Below, piece by piece: positions 23,901 to 38,490 of a DNA stretch of 64,000 nucleotides. The position numbers and the translations under genes are program-made. Source of the DNA: Leguminivora glycinivorella. Lineage: Eukaryota > Arthropoda > Insecta > Lepidoptera > Tortricidae. Within the stretch, counting starts at the first letter, position 1. Each line of letters starts with the position of its first letter. The notes beneath the pieces were generated by a model. The model made no database searches. It saw nothing but the letters and a program-made list of their open reading frames with translations, and was not told where the DNA came from. The stretch covers positions 11,231,545-11,295,544 of the forward strand of contig NC_062994.1 of the NCBI RefSeq assembly GCF_023078275.1, given 5' to 3'.

Positions 23901-24935
23901 GAGGTCGGCGGAGGAACTATTTTCCTACTAATTTGACATGTCTGACATCATATTAGTATAGAAATAGCTCACCCTCGTCGACCTCTGATTATGATATACT
24001 GTGGTGATAGTAAGTTATCCGTAGAAGCAAAGGTGATCGAGTATTATAGAGAGTTACTGTCGAAGTAAAATGTGTAATCACAGTGCCATCTCTTGACACA
24101 GGCTTAAAACATTTAAACCTCAGTTTTGACAATTTGCCCATATTCTTAGCTTGATATGTTTTAAAATGTCAAATATTAATATTAGCGCCATCTAGCTGAT
24201 CGTACCCCAAAGGTGTAATGCCATCTAGGCCACCGTACCTTTTCTGCATGGTACTGAGGTACGTTTTTTTCCTAGACTTTATCTGTCCATACGGAGTTAT
24301 AGAGGTATATGTCTTTGGTAAAAGATATACAGTCATATAAAACAACACAAACTGGTGAGTGAGACTTGTCTTCATGAATAGTAAAATGTATTACCCGTGG
24401 ATAGGATAGTACAGTTAGCGATAAAAGCGTGAATAAAAATGTCTTAACCAAAACGTTATTTTTCTTTCATACATACTGTTGGGCGCAGGGATAGTTTAGG
24501 AAAACGCCCACATAACTTTTTACAGTTTTTATTCCACTTTCCACACTGGTTCGACCGGGGTTAACGTTACAACTAACTGTTCTATATCTACCTACTTATT
24601 TGTATATTTAAATGTACGGTATCGTACACATACATTACATACATACATATACAATCACGCCTGTATCCCATAAAGGAGTAGGCGCCTGTTTCCCATAAAG
24701 GGGTAGGCAGAGCACATGAACTACTCAAGTTTCAGTGCCACTCTTGGCAAAAAGGGGTTGAAACAAAATTAAAATTTTGAAAAAACCCCCGACCGCGACA
24801 TAGTGGACCGATTTTCATGAAATATGGCTAAGAACAGTAAGAACACTCCCGACTAACTCAGCTTTCAGACAAAAAAAACTAAATCTAAATCGGTTCATCC
24901 GTTCGGGAGCTACGATGCCACAGACAGACACACAC

Positions 24936-24985
<50 letters not shown>

Positions 24986-27900
24986 GGACAGACGGACAGA
25001 CAGACAGACAGACACGTCAAACTTATAACACCCCTTCGTTTTTGCGTCGGGGGTTAAAAAACGAAATTGTGACATTGCAGTGACAGGTTGCCACTGTTGC
25101 CAGCCTCTCGCCTACGCCACAATTTAACCCATATCCCACAGTCGACTTCTACGACACCCTCGAGAAGAAAGGGGGTGGTGAAATTTTTCTTTCATGTACA
25201 CTCCAGAGGAGTCCTTCGTTCCTTCACAAGTTCACTTGTATTGAAATGTATACAAGGAAGTCCCAAAAAATCAAGTAATTGTATCCAAAGCTTGAGGTAA
25301 TTTTATGTCCACAGATAAATTTTCCTTCAAGATTTTTTTTCCTCCCAATAGTGCATCATTAGATCATTACAAAGTAATAACCTAGCCACAAAATTAAAAT
25401 TTTGAAAAAACCCTCGACCGCGACCGCGACATAATAGACCGATTTTCATGAAACATGGCTAAGAACACTCCCGATTAACTCAGCTTTCAGACAAAAAAAA
25501 ACAAATCTAAATCGGTTCATCCGTTCGGGAGCTACGATGCCACAGACAGACACACACACAGACAGACAGACAGACACGTCAAACTTATAACACCCCGTCG
25601 TTTTCGCGTCGGGGGTTATAAACTACGTGAATAGTAAACGTGGTTCATTGAGAACACAGAGACCGCAAAATGTTACGATCTACAAGATTACGTGGTTACG
25701 TGCGCGGTTGTGAATCAAGAGCGTGACGGGAGTGTTATACCGTGTTATGGTGACATGCAATAGTTACAGCACGATATCACAGGCTTATCCGGAAATGATC
25801 AAAGGAATAGTACATTAACATTACGATACAAGTGCGGAAAAGAGTAAATTTGAATCGAGTGGCGATAAATTTTATCGGCACAAATACGACCGAGGGAAGT
25901 GTCTTTAACCCCCGACGCAAAAACGACGGGGTGTTATAAGTTTGACGTGTCTGTCTGTCCGTCTATCTGTCTGTCTGTCTGTTTGTTTGTCTGTCTGTGT
26001 GCGTGTCTGTCTGTGGCATCGTAGCTCCCGAACGGATGAACCGATTTAGATTTTTTGTTTTTGTCTGAAAGCTGAGTTAGTCGGGAGTGTTCTTAGCCAG
26101 CCATGTTTCATGAAAATCGGTCTACTATGTCGCAGTCGGGGTTTTTTTCAAAATTTTATTGTAACTGTATATTACCTACAGGATTATTTTCGTCTAATCA
26201 AACCAATAAAAAAAACGACGGGAAGCGCTGGTAGCGGTACTTTCGTTCCGGAAGTCGCGGGTTCGAACCCCGGCTCGCACCAATGAGTTTTTCGGAATTT
26301 GATATTTGCCAGTCGCTTTTCGGTGAAGGAAAACGTGAGGAAACCGAACTAGGTCCAATAAGGTCTAGTTTACCCTACGGGTTGGAAGGTTAGATGGCAG
26401 TCGCTTTCGTAGAAACTAGTGCCTACGCCAAATCTTAGGATTAGTTGTCAAAGCGGACCCCAAGCTCCCATGAGCCGTGGCAAATGCCGGGATAACAAGT
26501 AACAACCAATTAAAAAACGAATCGGTAACCTTATCGAAATCGGTTAAAAATTTAGATAAGTTGCAGTAAAAGTCAGTTGTAGCGGTTAACCTTGCAGTGT
26601 TTATATCCAAATTACGCAGACTGCAACATTGCATGGCCCAAGGCGAACTGGTGACGATCAGAAACCACTGCCATCTATGATCTAAATTAACTTTAGTCAA
26701 CTTCACAGAAGTCGCGAAGCGTCTGGTTGAGGTAACTGGTGACCGAAGAGGTGGCGACTTCCTCGCACAACGTATCATTGCGATACAGCGAGGAATGTCG
26801 CCAGTATCCTTGGTACAATGCCTCAAAGGCCTATTTTAGATATTAGCTAGATTTTTTACAAGCTTTACTAATAGGGGTAAGTAATTAATAACCTTATGTA
26901 AATCTATTTATCGATAAAAGGATTGTCGATGTTTTTTTAACTCCCGACGCAAAAACGAAGGGGTGTTATAAGTTTGACGTGTCTGTGTGTCTGTCTGTCT
27001 GTCCGTCTGTCTGTCTGTCTGTCTGTCTGTCTGTGGCATCGTAGCTCCCGAACGGATGAACCGATTTAGATTTAGTTTTTTTTTTGTCTGAAAGCTGAGT
27101 TAGTCGGGAGTGTTCTTAGCCATGTTACATGAAAATCGGTCTACTATGTCGCGGTCGGGGGTTTTTTCAAAATTTTAATATTTTGTCAAGCACTAACAAC
27201 TTGTCTTGACGTCTGATCAAAGAGGTGCGTTCCTATTAGCACACATTCTAAGCTCGTGTAGTCACAACGCGTATTATGCTTGTATGAGTGAGATATGACA
27301 GGTCGACTGTTCGCATTTTTGACAGGCAGTAACTGTGAGGTAACCGAGAGGGGGTGGACGGCACTTTCAGCGGGGAGCGGGAGTGGCCTTACTGTACGAT
27401 AGTACTCTATTATACTGTGGTAGAAGTACGTATACGTAATATGTGTGTTTGTGTATGCTTATTGTTGATTTTACTGCACTGAAAGTCGGCAAACCACAAG
27501 TGCTTTGCCTATATAAAGACGAAACTTAAGACGCAACAGGAGGGGTCAAATCTCCATACAAACGCTTTAGATCGATATTTCCTCCTTTGGTAAACTATAG
27601 TGCAATGATTTTTTTAACACAGATTATCATTATTTATTGGCGACCGGTCTGGCGCAGTCGGTAGTGACCCTGCCTGCTGCGCCGCGGTCCCGGGTTCGAA
27701 TCCCGGTAAGGGCATTTATTTGTGTGATGAGCACAGATATTTGTTTCTGAGTCTGAGTACCCACAACACAAGCCTTCTTGAGCTTACCGTGGGCCTCAGT
27801 CAATCTGTGTAAGAATGTCCTATAATATTTATATTTATATCTGTGCGTTAGAGCCCATTAATACATACAACATAGATACAATCACGCCTGTATCCCATAA

Positions 27901-30900
27901 AGGGGTAGGCAGAACACATGAAACTACTAAAGCTTCAGTGCCACTCTTGGCAAATAAGGGGTTGAAAGAAAACGAAACTGTGACATTTCAGTGACAGGTT
28001 GCCAGCCTCTCGCCTACGCCACAATTCAATTCAATTCAATTCAATTTAAGAGCTGGGCTCTTGTCGGTGCAGCTTGATGAAGTTGTCTCCACTTTGGTCG
28101 ATCCGAAGCCAGCCAATTTAACCCATATTCCATAGTCGCCTTCTACGACACCCACGGGAAGAAAGGGGGTGGTGAAACTGGTGAAATTCTTAACCCGTCA
28201 CCACACAGGCCCATTAATAAATTTCCAAAAACGGCCTAATGATGATGAAAGGGCGTGATATTCAAAATTGATAACAGTTTGACAAAAAAAGACTATACAG
28301 GCCGACACATATTATTTCATTTTTATTTAGATTCTCCCGATTGGTTATGTTTTAGAGGAGGAAACAGCCGAGAGCGGCACTTCGATTTTAAAGATTCTTT
28401 CGCAATATCTTTCACCAGAGTTGTCTTTAACGCACAACGTTTTTATATAAATCTAGTTAGTAATACAAGTATATTTGATTAAACTTCTCAAATTAAAAGA
28501 GTGAAAGTGTTTCCTGGATCTGACACAAAGTTTGACAGATTAAAAAAACAGGTCTAAGGTTCTTGTCTTTTTCTGGGTTGTTGTTGGTAGCAATGTTATT
28601 TACGCTCCTGTTGCCACTTAAGAACAATGAAACGATTCGCTTTGTATGAAAATTCTCTGCAAGTCTCACCATGAGTACAATGCAATTAATGCCAACAAGC
28701 GGTTTCCTCATAGCTATTCTTAAATGGAAAGGAGAAAACCTTAACTTAAACATACATTGATGCATATTGAGACATGATGTGTGTACATTATTAGTGCCTA
28801 TTGAGTCTGAACGAAGATTACAACCAATACTACTTGTATATTGATTTGCCTCATCTTTGCTTAGCAATCAAGTTATGAATTGTTTAAAAAGCTCGAAGCC
28901 AGTGTCGAGAGATTGACAGTAGTTCTCTATATACTGGAAAGTCGAAACTCTGTAGGTTTGCAAGTTATGTCTAGGCTTGGGACTTTTGGATGCTCGCTAT
29001 GGTTCTGGCATCCGCAGAGTCGCCATTATGTTAAAAAATTTTTTCGAAGTCAAAGTCAAAGCCTGGAAATAAAACATGTTAGATGTCATGATCTATACGT
29101 ATACCTATAACAATATGCAATTAATTTTATCACAAATCTATTACACACACGTGTCGAAGTTCACAGTGACTGACGCGATATGCATAATATATACTATATA
29201 CGTACCTACGATTTACTTTATTATGCATCCTCTTTGATACTTGTGTTTTGTTTGACAGACTACTGACATCTATTTCAAATAAAAATAAAAACACTTGAGT
29301 AATAAGTTGTCAGTTCAGATGAAATATCGTTTACGCAATTTGTAACAAAATTTTAAAATGAATAATTTTACGACTTGCGAAATTAAATCCTGGTTAGAGC
29401 CGTATCAGGAATTAAAATATGATGAAGAAAAGTCTAGTATATTTTGCTCTTTATGTGATGTTCATTTCAAAGCCGGAAAAAAGTATTTATTGCTAACCAT
29501 ATTAAAAGTGTATCCCATCAAAAAAACTGTGGTGAATATAGCTTGTTGTTAGATTGGATAGAGATATTGTTGTCAGATATTTTATTTCCAGGCTTTGACT
29601 TTGACTTCGAAAAAAATTTTTTAACATAATGGCGACTCTGCGGATGCCAGAACCATAGCGAGCATCCAAAAGTCCCAAGCCTAGTTATGTCTTAAAGTAA
29701 ATATCCTAATAATCCATAAACTTTTTTTTTTATAAACTGGCCAGTGATTGACCTTAGTCCCACCTGATGGAAAGTGACGACAAGGCCGAGGTTGTAGCTC
29801 ACTGGTTCAGTAATAGCCTATTCACTCTTGACTTGAATTCACCCAGATTGTATTCGCCCGGGAATACAGATGACGGGAGCATGTTCCATTCTTTAGCAGT
29901 TCGCATTAAGAAAGAAGAGGCAAACCTCTTCGTGCGAATGAAAGGTAGGTCGACAACGTAAGGGTGAAACCGCTCCCCACGCCTGGTTGTCCGGTGAACT
30001 TTAGATAAAGTATTTTAAGTGAAACATACTTTACAATTTGGTGCCGTGACCAGGATATATTTATACACATTATATTCATGAACACATTTTATGCCTAATA
30101 TGTCATACAAGTTTTTGTCACATATTTTATGTGTATGCTATTTCCGTTCAGCCTCACACACAATCAAAACGTTTTATCAACAAGCTGGTCCGTGTTCAAT
30201 ATTAATAGATATTAATGTGACCCTCGTGTTATCATGCCAACGTCCTCTTATCACAGTAGCAATTAAACTGATAAGCGGCATAGATAATTTCTTAATCCGT
30301 ATGAAAAATATTTAATATGCCTACACATTTACAAAATCCTGTCCTGGTTTAATAGTTATATTTTATGATAACCTAACCTAACCACAAAATTAAAATTTTG
30401 AATAAAACCCTCGACCGCGACATAGTAGACCGATTTTCACGAAACATGGCTAAGAACACTCCCGACCAACTCAGCTTTCAGACAAAAAAAAAACTAAATC
30501 TAAATAGGTTCATCTGTTCGGGAGCTACGATGCCACAGACAGACACACACACAGACAGACAGACACGTCAAACTTATAACACCCCCTCGTTTTTGCGTCG
30601 GGGGTTAAAAAAGAGGAAAATTTAAACGAGAGGCGATAAATTAAAACACAACCGAGGGATGTTTAAAATCGACACGAGTTACAATTTTCCTCTTCTCACG
30701 TGTAGTCTTTGAGAAGCTAATGTTAAATGATCTACTGGGACACTTCAATAGACATAGATTACTTACAAGCAAACAGTTCGGTTTCACAAGGGGCCGTTCC
30801 ACGACCGATGCTGCTTCGGTACTCATTAAACATATATATAATATTTGGGAAAATTCTTGTGATGCAATTGGCATATTTTGTTATCTTTCAAAAGCCTTTG

Positions 30901-32788
30901 ATTGTGTGGATCATGGAACGCTCATTTTGAAATTTTGAAATTAGAACACTATGGTTTGTCTATAAATGCCCTAAACTTTATGTCTTCTTACCTTAGCAAT
31001 AGAACACAAACAGTAGTTGTTAACAAAACTCGCTCTAGCGGGACTGTTGTCCAATTAGGAGTGCCACAAGGCTCAATTTTAGGTCCATTCCTGTTTTTGG
31101 TTTATATAAATGATTTGCCATGTATAGTAAAAAACTTTTGTGAAATAGTACTTTTTGCTGATGATACATCACTGCTTTTTAATGTTGACCGAAAATCTAC
31201 GGATTACAATGTAATTAATAGCACGTTAGCTGATGTACTGCAGTGGTTTACTGTCAACAATTTACTTCTTAATTCTAAGAAAACCAAATGTATTCGATTC
31301 TCTCTGCCGAATGTTAAACCAATCGATACAAAAATACTTTTGAATGATGAATGCTTAGAGATGGTAGATACAACACTGTTCCTTGGCTTAACATTGGACA
31401 AAAATCTACAATGGAGTCCTCATATAAGGAAACTAGCAAGCAAATTAAGTTCAGCCGCATACGCCGTTAGGAGAATCAGGCAACTGACTAATGTTGAGAC
31501 AGCTCGCCTAGTGTATCATAGTTATTTTCACAGTGTAATGTCATACGGTATTCTGGTTTGGGGCAAAGCAGCTGACATACAGACTATTTTTGTATTACAA
31601 AAGAAAGCCATTCGTTCTATTTACAACTTAGGAACACGTGAATCAGTAAGAGAACTCTTCAAAGAAATTAATATCTTAACTGTAGCTTCCCAATACATTT
31701 ATGATAGTATAATTTATGTTGTTAAGAATTTAGACTGTTTCACTAAGAATTCTGATATCCATAATTATAACACTAGAAACAAAAATAAGCTTGCCATAAA
31801 GAAGTTTCGTGTCCGTAAAGTACAGAAGTCATTTGTTGGGCAATGCATTCATTTTTATAATAAGTTACCTGACACTGCTTTGAGATTACCCCTCCCAGCT
31901 CTTAAGAACTACTTAAAAAAATCATTGATGTTAAAGGCTTATTACAGAGTCGAGGACTATTTGACAGACAAACATGCATGGCCCGAACCAGAAACTACAA
32001 AAAACGAATAGCAATTAAAATAATTGTATTATGTATAGAGGACACAGTTCAGATAAGAAAGCACATCAAATATTTTATATTTTATGTTGTGTAGGTAAAT
32101 TACATATTTAATGATATTGAGATTCATATTATCTTTTTCTTCTGTGACAATTTGATATGTTTTCTCTGAAGAAGAACGACGTATTATTAAGCAATAATAT
32201 AATTTATTGAAATTAATTTCCATAGAGTACCTAGTCTGTTCATATTCTTTGATGAATACTTTTGCATGTTAAATTGTATCTTGTTATTTAATGCATGTTA
32301 GTTATAAGATGTAATGTTTTGAAAAGAAGTTGCCCGCCGAGTTTCTTGCCGGTCCCATAGTGGATACCCCCCTCCCAACTGAGGGGGGACTGAAATCTTC
32401 TCGAGGCTGAGGCGTAGGGTTAGAGCCGGCGTAGCTTTATTTGACGTTCATATGCGCATTGTAATATGCCTACTTGAAAAATAAATATTTCATTTTCATT
32501 TCATTTTCATTTTCATTTGTATCGTACAACATTTTTTCAGTACATTAAATTTTCGACCTGACAAGAACCCTGCGGGAAAAATACACCATTTTAAATGTTT
32601 TTTTTTGCAAAGTTGTGTAATATGAAAAGTTGAAAACGTATAAGTTTTTGTTACAACAGGCAATTTAGCCATGACTATAATTTTAATAAGCATTTATTAA
32701 AGTAATAACACAGCTTTCAAATAAAAAAAAACTAAATCGAAATCGGTTCATCCCTTCGGGAGCTACGATGCCACAGACAGACACACAC

Positions 32789-32819
<31 letters not shown>

Positions 32820-35800
32820 CGTCAAACTTATAACACCCCGTCGTTTTTGCGTCGGGGGTTAAAAAATAGTACATTTCGTTATAAATTTTCGCACGTGTGA
32901 CGAACGACGTTTTTTAATACAGTTGCGAAAAAACACTACTACAACGAAATAAAACGATAAACAATCCGAACTCCCAATTTTCGCATTGACATTGACGCAT
33001 TTTGACAATTCTATCTTTGAAGCTTTTAAACTTGCGTTCATATTTTTGATTTTGCTATCCATCCAACATTTCATTGTGTGCCATAAAAACATAAACATTT
33101 ACGATTTGGGATGACTGTTTAATATACAGAGTGGGGCCTGTAACAAAGGCGAAGAATTGAACTCTAGGCTATTATCTTTATACTGATCAACATTTGTTCG
33201 GCGACTTTTAAAAATAACTTGTATTTTGATTTTTATCACCCTTGAAAGTTTTTTCTAAGAGGTAATGTATTGCGAATTCTGTTAAGTCTAAAGTGTGACA
33301 GACAACGTCAATGACAACAATAATGGCGTACATTGAAGCTAATATTTATTTTGTATGAAAAATGAAAAATTTAAAAACTTCATAATTTTTAAAAGTCACT
33401 GAACAAATGTTGATCAGTATAAGGAGAATAGCCTACAGTTCAATTCTTCGCCTTTGTTACAGGCCCCACTCTGTATACCTACATTTTAATTCAATCGACT
33501 CATTTATGCCTCGAAGTATTGCAAATAACATAAAATGAGAGACGATGCGTTTCGTTCCATTTCACGTTCTGTTTACACGACTCATTATGAGCTACTTTTT
33601 CAAAGTATAAACTATTTTATAATTTATGTTGAGTATGACTAAAAGTAAACAATTACATATGAAATATCAATGTTTTAAACATTAATCACTTAATAGTATG
33701 TTTATAGTTTTATTCCGTCTTAGTAAAATAGACTAATATTAAAACAGTTTGGTATGTAGTCGTAAAATGGAACGCATACTTTTTACGCACGAGTGCGTAA
33801 AATACAACTTCTCGAACGCTAAACAGCCAAAAACGGGCACTTTTTGAGCAACTGTATTAAAAAAATCGTTATAAACCAATAATCTTCTTAAGCCCTGAGT
33901 GCTCGGATATTGTAGAATCTTGGACAATTGTGTGTAGATACTCATATATTTGTAGAATGTTAAACAGTTTCAATATTATTATATTTAACTTACTCTTAGT
34001 ATTGTGTTTAAACATATATTACGATTGTATGCAAACATTGTGCATGTGTTATGCCAATATTGAGGCTCGATAACCTATGTCCTCATTCTTTACATACATG
34101 TTTACATTGAGTATATAAGTTAACGACATTTATATTTTTATCTTGTTTATTATATTCAAATAAGACTTAAATCGGTAAGCAAAAAGTGACGCGAAAAGAC
34201 AAAGCAAACAGCTCATTTTTAATTCCCGACGCAAAAACGACAAGGTGTTATAAGTTTGACGTGTAAAGACACGTCTGTTTGTCTGTCTGTCTGTGTGTGT
34301 GTGTGTATGTCTGTGGTATCGTAGCTCCCGAATGGATGAACCGATTTAGATTTAGTTTATTTTTGTCTGAAAGCTGAGTTAGTCGGGAGTGTTTTTAGCC
34401 ATGTTTTATGAAAATCGGTCTACTATGTCGCGATCGGGGTTTTTTTTTTGAAAATTTTAATTTACATATTTTTTAGTCTATTGAATGACCGGTAGATAAA
34501 ACTTTAATGCATTATGTTATGTCTGTTACTTGTAATTTTGCTTTTTGAGGACGTCATCTAAAAGAATATGTCCAAGATACACTCATTCCCTTACTCTTGA
34601 TCATGTTTATCTTAAGACCTATCTACAAAATTTAAATGTTGAAAAGACACCCGGTTCACAGACCGATTTTCATGAAACATTACTAACATTCCCGACTAAT
34701 TCAGCCTTCAAACAAAAATCAATCAGTAAATTATCAAACGAAAAACTAAATCTAAATCGGTTCATCCGTTCGGGAGCTACGATGCCACAAACAGATGTGG
34801 CGACAGGTGTATTAAATATATTTTTAATTTTATGTTTGTCCAATAACATGTTTTAAAATGCTGCCGCTGCTGTGCTTTGTACTCTTACTTTTTCTACTTG
34901 TGCTTTTGACTCTCGCGTGCCGTTATTTGACAATATAAGTTGTTAATGTGGAACTAGCTTGTTTACTTTTCTCACTAGGCTAGTTCACCAGTTCACCACA
35001 CAGACAGACATAGAACACCCCGTCGTTTTTGCGTCGGGGTTAACCAAAGGGTATGCTCTTTTGACCATGCCTTGAAGTTCATCCAGTCTTTCCATGAACA
35101 GTACAATGTCATTGGAAACCTCAGTCACATCTCCATCAAATATATAAAAGAGGCGCGTTCCTAGCACACATTCTAAGCTCGTGTAGGCGAGTAACAAGCT
35201 TGTATGAGTGAGAAATGACAGATCGACTGGTCGCATTTTTGACAGGCGGTAACTGTGAGGTAACCGAGAGGGGGTGGGCGGCACTTTCAGCGGGGAGCGG
35301 GAGTGTCCATACTGTACGATAGTACTCTTTATTATACTGTACCTTTGTTATAGTTTTTTGTTATAAGTTACGTCTTCTTTGTTCCAGGGTCATACCAGCC
35401 CAGCAATGAGCTGATGCTGCGCTTCTACAGTTACTTCAAGCAAGCAACAGAAGGGCCTTGCGACAAACCGAAACCAGGATTTTGGGACGTCGTCAACAGG
35501 TACAACGTTTAATTTTTTTAAGAACAAATTTACATAATATAGATACTAAGACTAATCATAAAACTTAATATCGGTATAGGTTTAGCTTAGGAGAGTCTAC
35601 TATCTCCAATTCTCCTTTAACTGCTCTAAGGTTAACTGGAAGAAATCCCTTAATGGGATAAGTTCGCCTTTGTACAAATGATGTGTGTGTTCTTTTTTTC
35701 CTGTTATATGTGTTCTTATTTTTGTACAATAAAGTGTATTACTACTTACTACTACTAAAATCTAAAATAGGCCCTTGAGGCATTGTACAAATGATGATGG

Positions 35801-38451
35801 CGACATTTTCTCGCCACTCCACTCCAATGCTGATTCATTGTGCGAGGAAGAGTTTTTAATAATTTAGTTAGTTTCACTAGACCGTTTTTGATAGATTATC
35901 TTGATCGACAAATACAAAAAGGTAATCACGGTCTATATAGCGGTCAGTATAAGTCTAGGTGCTAGTTACGTCAACCAGACGCTTCGCAATTTCTGTACGT
36001 ACTTGTGGTTATTATAATTTTTCCTTGACACATAAGTGCCAAGTGTCATACTTGGTGCCGTGACCAGGATATCTTTTTTTGTGTGCATGTATTTTAATTT
36101 TTTTATAGATGGTGTGGTGTACCTATAAATAAACTAACCACAAAATTAAAATTTTGAAAAAACCTCCGACATAGTGGACCGATTTTCATGAAACATGGCT
36201 AAGAACACTCCCGACTAATTCAGCTTAAAAAAAACTAAATCTAAATCAGTTCATCCGTTCGGGAGCTACGATGCCACAGACAGATACACACACAAACAGA
36301 CACGTCAAACTTATAACACCCCGTCGTTTTTGCGTCGGGAGTTAAAAACCAACGCCAAAACGAAAATGAGTCTACATCTAATTAACTTTCACATTTTGTG
36401 AATTTGACTATAATGAAAATGTCATGGTTTACGAGATATATTTTTACTTATATGTTAAAACAATTCGCGAAATCACGTGTAATTGTTAACACGTGAATTC
36501 GCGAATTGCATGTTATTTATAACTGCGTAATACAAAATAAGCAGTATTCTTTTCCACCTAGAATCATTTCTAAAAACAAAAGTATTCTCAGAAAAATGAT
36601 TTCGTAAATGTTTTTGTCAACTTTTGACCCGAAACCGGTGACTCATTTCACCATGATTTGGCAAAAACTATGACACAACACAACAACAATTTTATGTTGT
36701 GCAGTTATGTAACACAGTCGTAAAACTCGTAAACATACGTCGAGTGTTCGTAATAGTTTATTGTTGCTTCAACGTAAACAATTGTTTAACGATGTCTAGT
36801 ATATGATTTATGAAAGGTTTGCTAGGCTTTTATTATGGTACCTGTGTAGTAAAAGCCTTTTAGTATTTCCTATACTTGTAAATGGGACATTCGGTTTCAC
36901 TAATCAGGCCCCGGAGTCGAATGGCATTTTTGTGACGCGAAACGCCAGAAAGGTAGTCTGGCTCTGTCGCGCCAATACGCAAGAGCGATAGAGATAGATA
37001 GCTACGAAAGAAATATTATCGTGAGCGTTTCGTCAGCGTTTGCGCATTCGGCTACACACACAGGAGTTAAAGTTCCGAAAATACACGCTGATGGCGCCCA
37101 TTAACCCTTAATTTGGCAAAGTCCGGTGGGACGGACAGGTGATAAAAAAAAAAATTTCGCTTTTTAGGTAGAATTTTATTTAATTTAACATATGGAAAGA
37201 GACTCTTTTATGATACATGCTTTGTATAAAACTACTATTTGACCACTGTCAACACTCGTTTGACAGTTACTCGTCAAGATGGCACCGCATCAGAAGTCAA
37301 CTATTTTTAGCAAAATATTTATGCGTTTTTTTTTTGGTTTTTGTAAGAACAGGGTATTTCTGTTGTATAAATAATAAAATATATTACATAATAGTTGCAA
37401 GTGGTTATGTTTTCAATTTATTTCTCATTTTCTAATATTCATAATCATCATCTAAACAAGTTGTCCGCCGCACCGGACAGTGCCAAATATATACTAAATA
37501 CGATTTGTCCGCCGTGGCGGACTATGCCAATGTTGCGGTGACACGTGTTGTAACAAATTATTATATTGTTTTGTTTATTATTTTGATTTTCTTGTTTTGG
37601 TGGCCTGCTTTTATGCTTAGATTTTTTATTTAATCCAACAGCGTGTGGTGCTGGACCAAGCAGTTAAAATTTTGGCACTTTTAGGTATACGTAGTGCGCG
37701 GATATTGTGAATGTTACATGTCGCGCGAGGGGCAATAAACATTAAAGAAAACCGGGTAGATCAAAATTTATAATTTCTTTGTCTGCCCCGAATATTGATA
37801 TAATTAATTTCGGGTAGTTTTGTGTTGTTTACATCTTCGACGACATTTTGCATCAGTCTGTCGTGATCACGGCCTGTGCAACCTGGCCAAAAAGTCGGAA
37901 AAAAGTTAAAATAATGATATTTGACTATAAATATGTGTCAGTTTCATTTTCATACAAAATTATTATATTTTTTAATTTTTAAAATAAATATATGTTAAGA
38001 AATACTTGTTTATTTTAAATGACCGTATGTTTGGCAGTGTCCGCCTCAGCGGACATATTAATTTATCCCAATATTTGGCAGAGTCCGCTGTGGCGGACAT
38101 ATTTTTTTTCCAAAACTAATAAATCTAGATTTTTTTAAATATTTTTCGGACGCTTTAAAAACACCTGTTATTCAATATATTAAGTAAAATCGGAAAATTT
38201 ATGTCACCAGAGTCTCTGCCAAATTAAGGGTTAACGACCAGTCTGTCGGATGGCAAAGATTTGTCTCTATATAACCTAACCTAACTACAAAATTAAAATT
38301 TTGAAAAAACCCCCGACCGCGACCTAGTGGACCGATTTTCATGAAACATGACTAAGAACACTCCCGAATAACTCAGCTTTCAGACAAAAAAAAACTAAAT
38401 CAAAATCGGTTCATCCGTTCGAGAGCTACGATGCCACAGACAGACACACAC

Positions 38452-38490
<39 letters not shown>

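Noticed and set aside
23644..23931. 95-codon ORF
   Set aside because: Runs across the palindromic MITE; both halves are inverted repeats of one another.
24815..25075. Reading frames rich in CLSVCLSV or TDRQTDRQ (here, and at 21041, 32683, 39684, 59267)
   Set aside because: Translations of the TGTC/ACAG microsatellite in family A; not proteins.
26416..26826. 136-codon minus-strand ORF
   Set aside because: Crosses from a SINE end into another repeat, has no known domain and no splice context.
27649..27720. Possible tRNA gene with A and B boxes
   Set aside because: The anticodon arm and acceptor stem do not pair, and a SINE body follows; recurrent 3' parts confirm a SINE.
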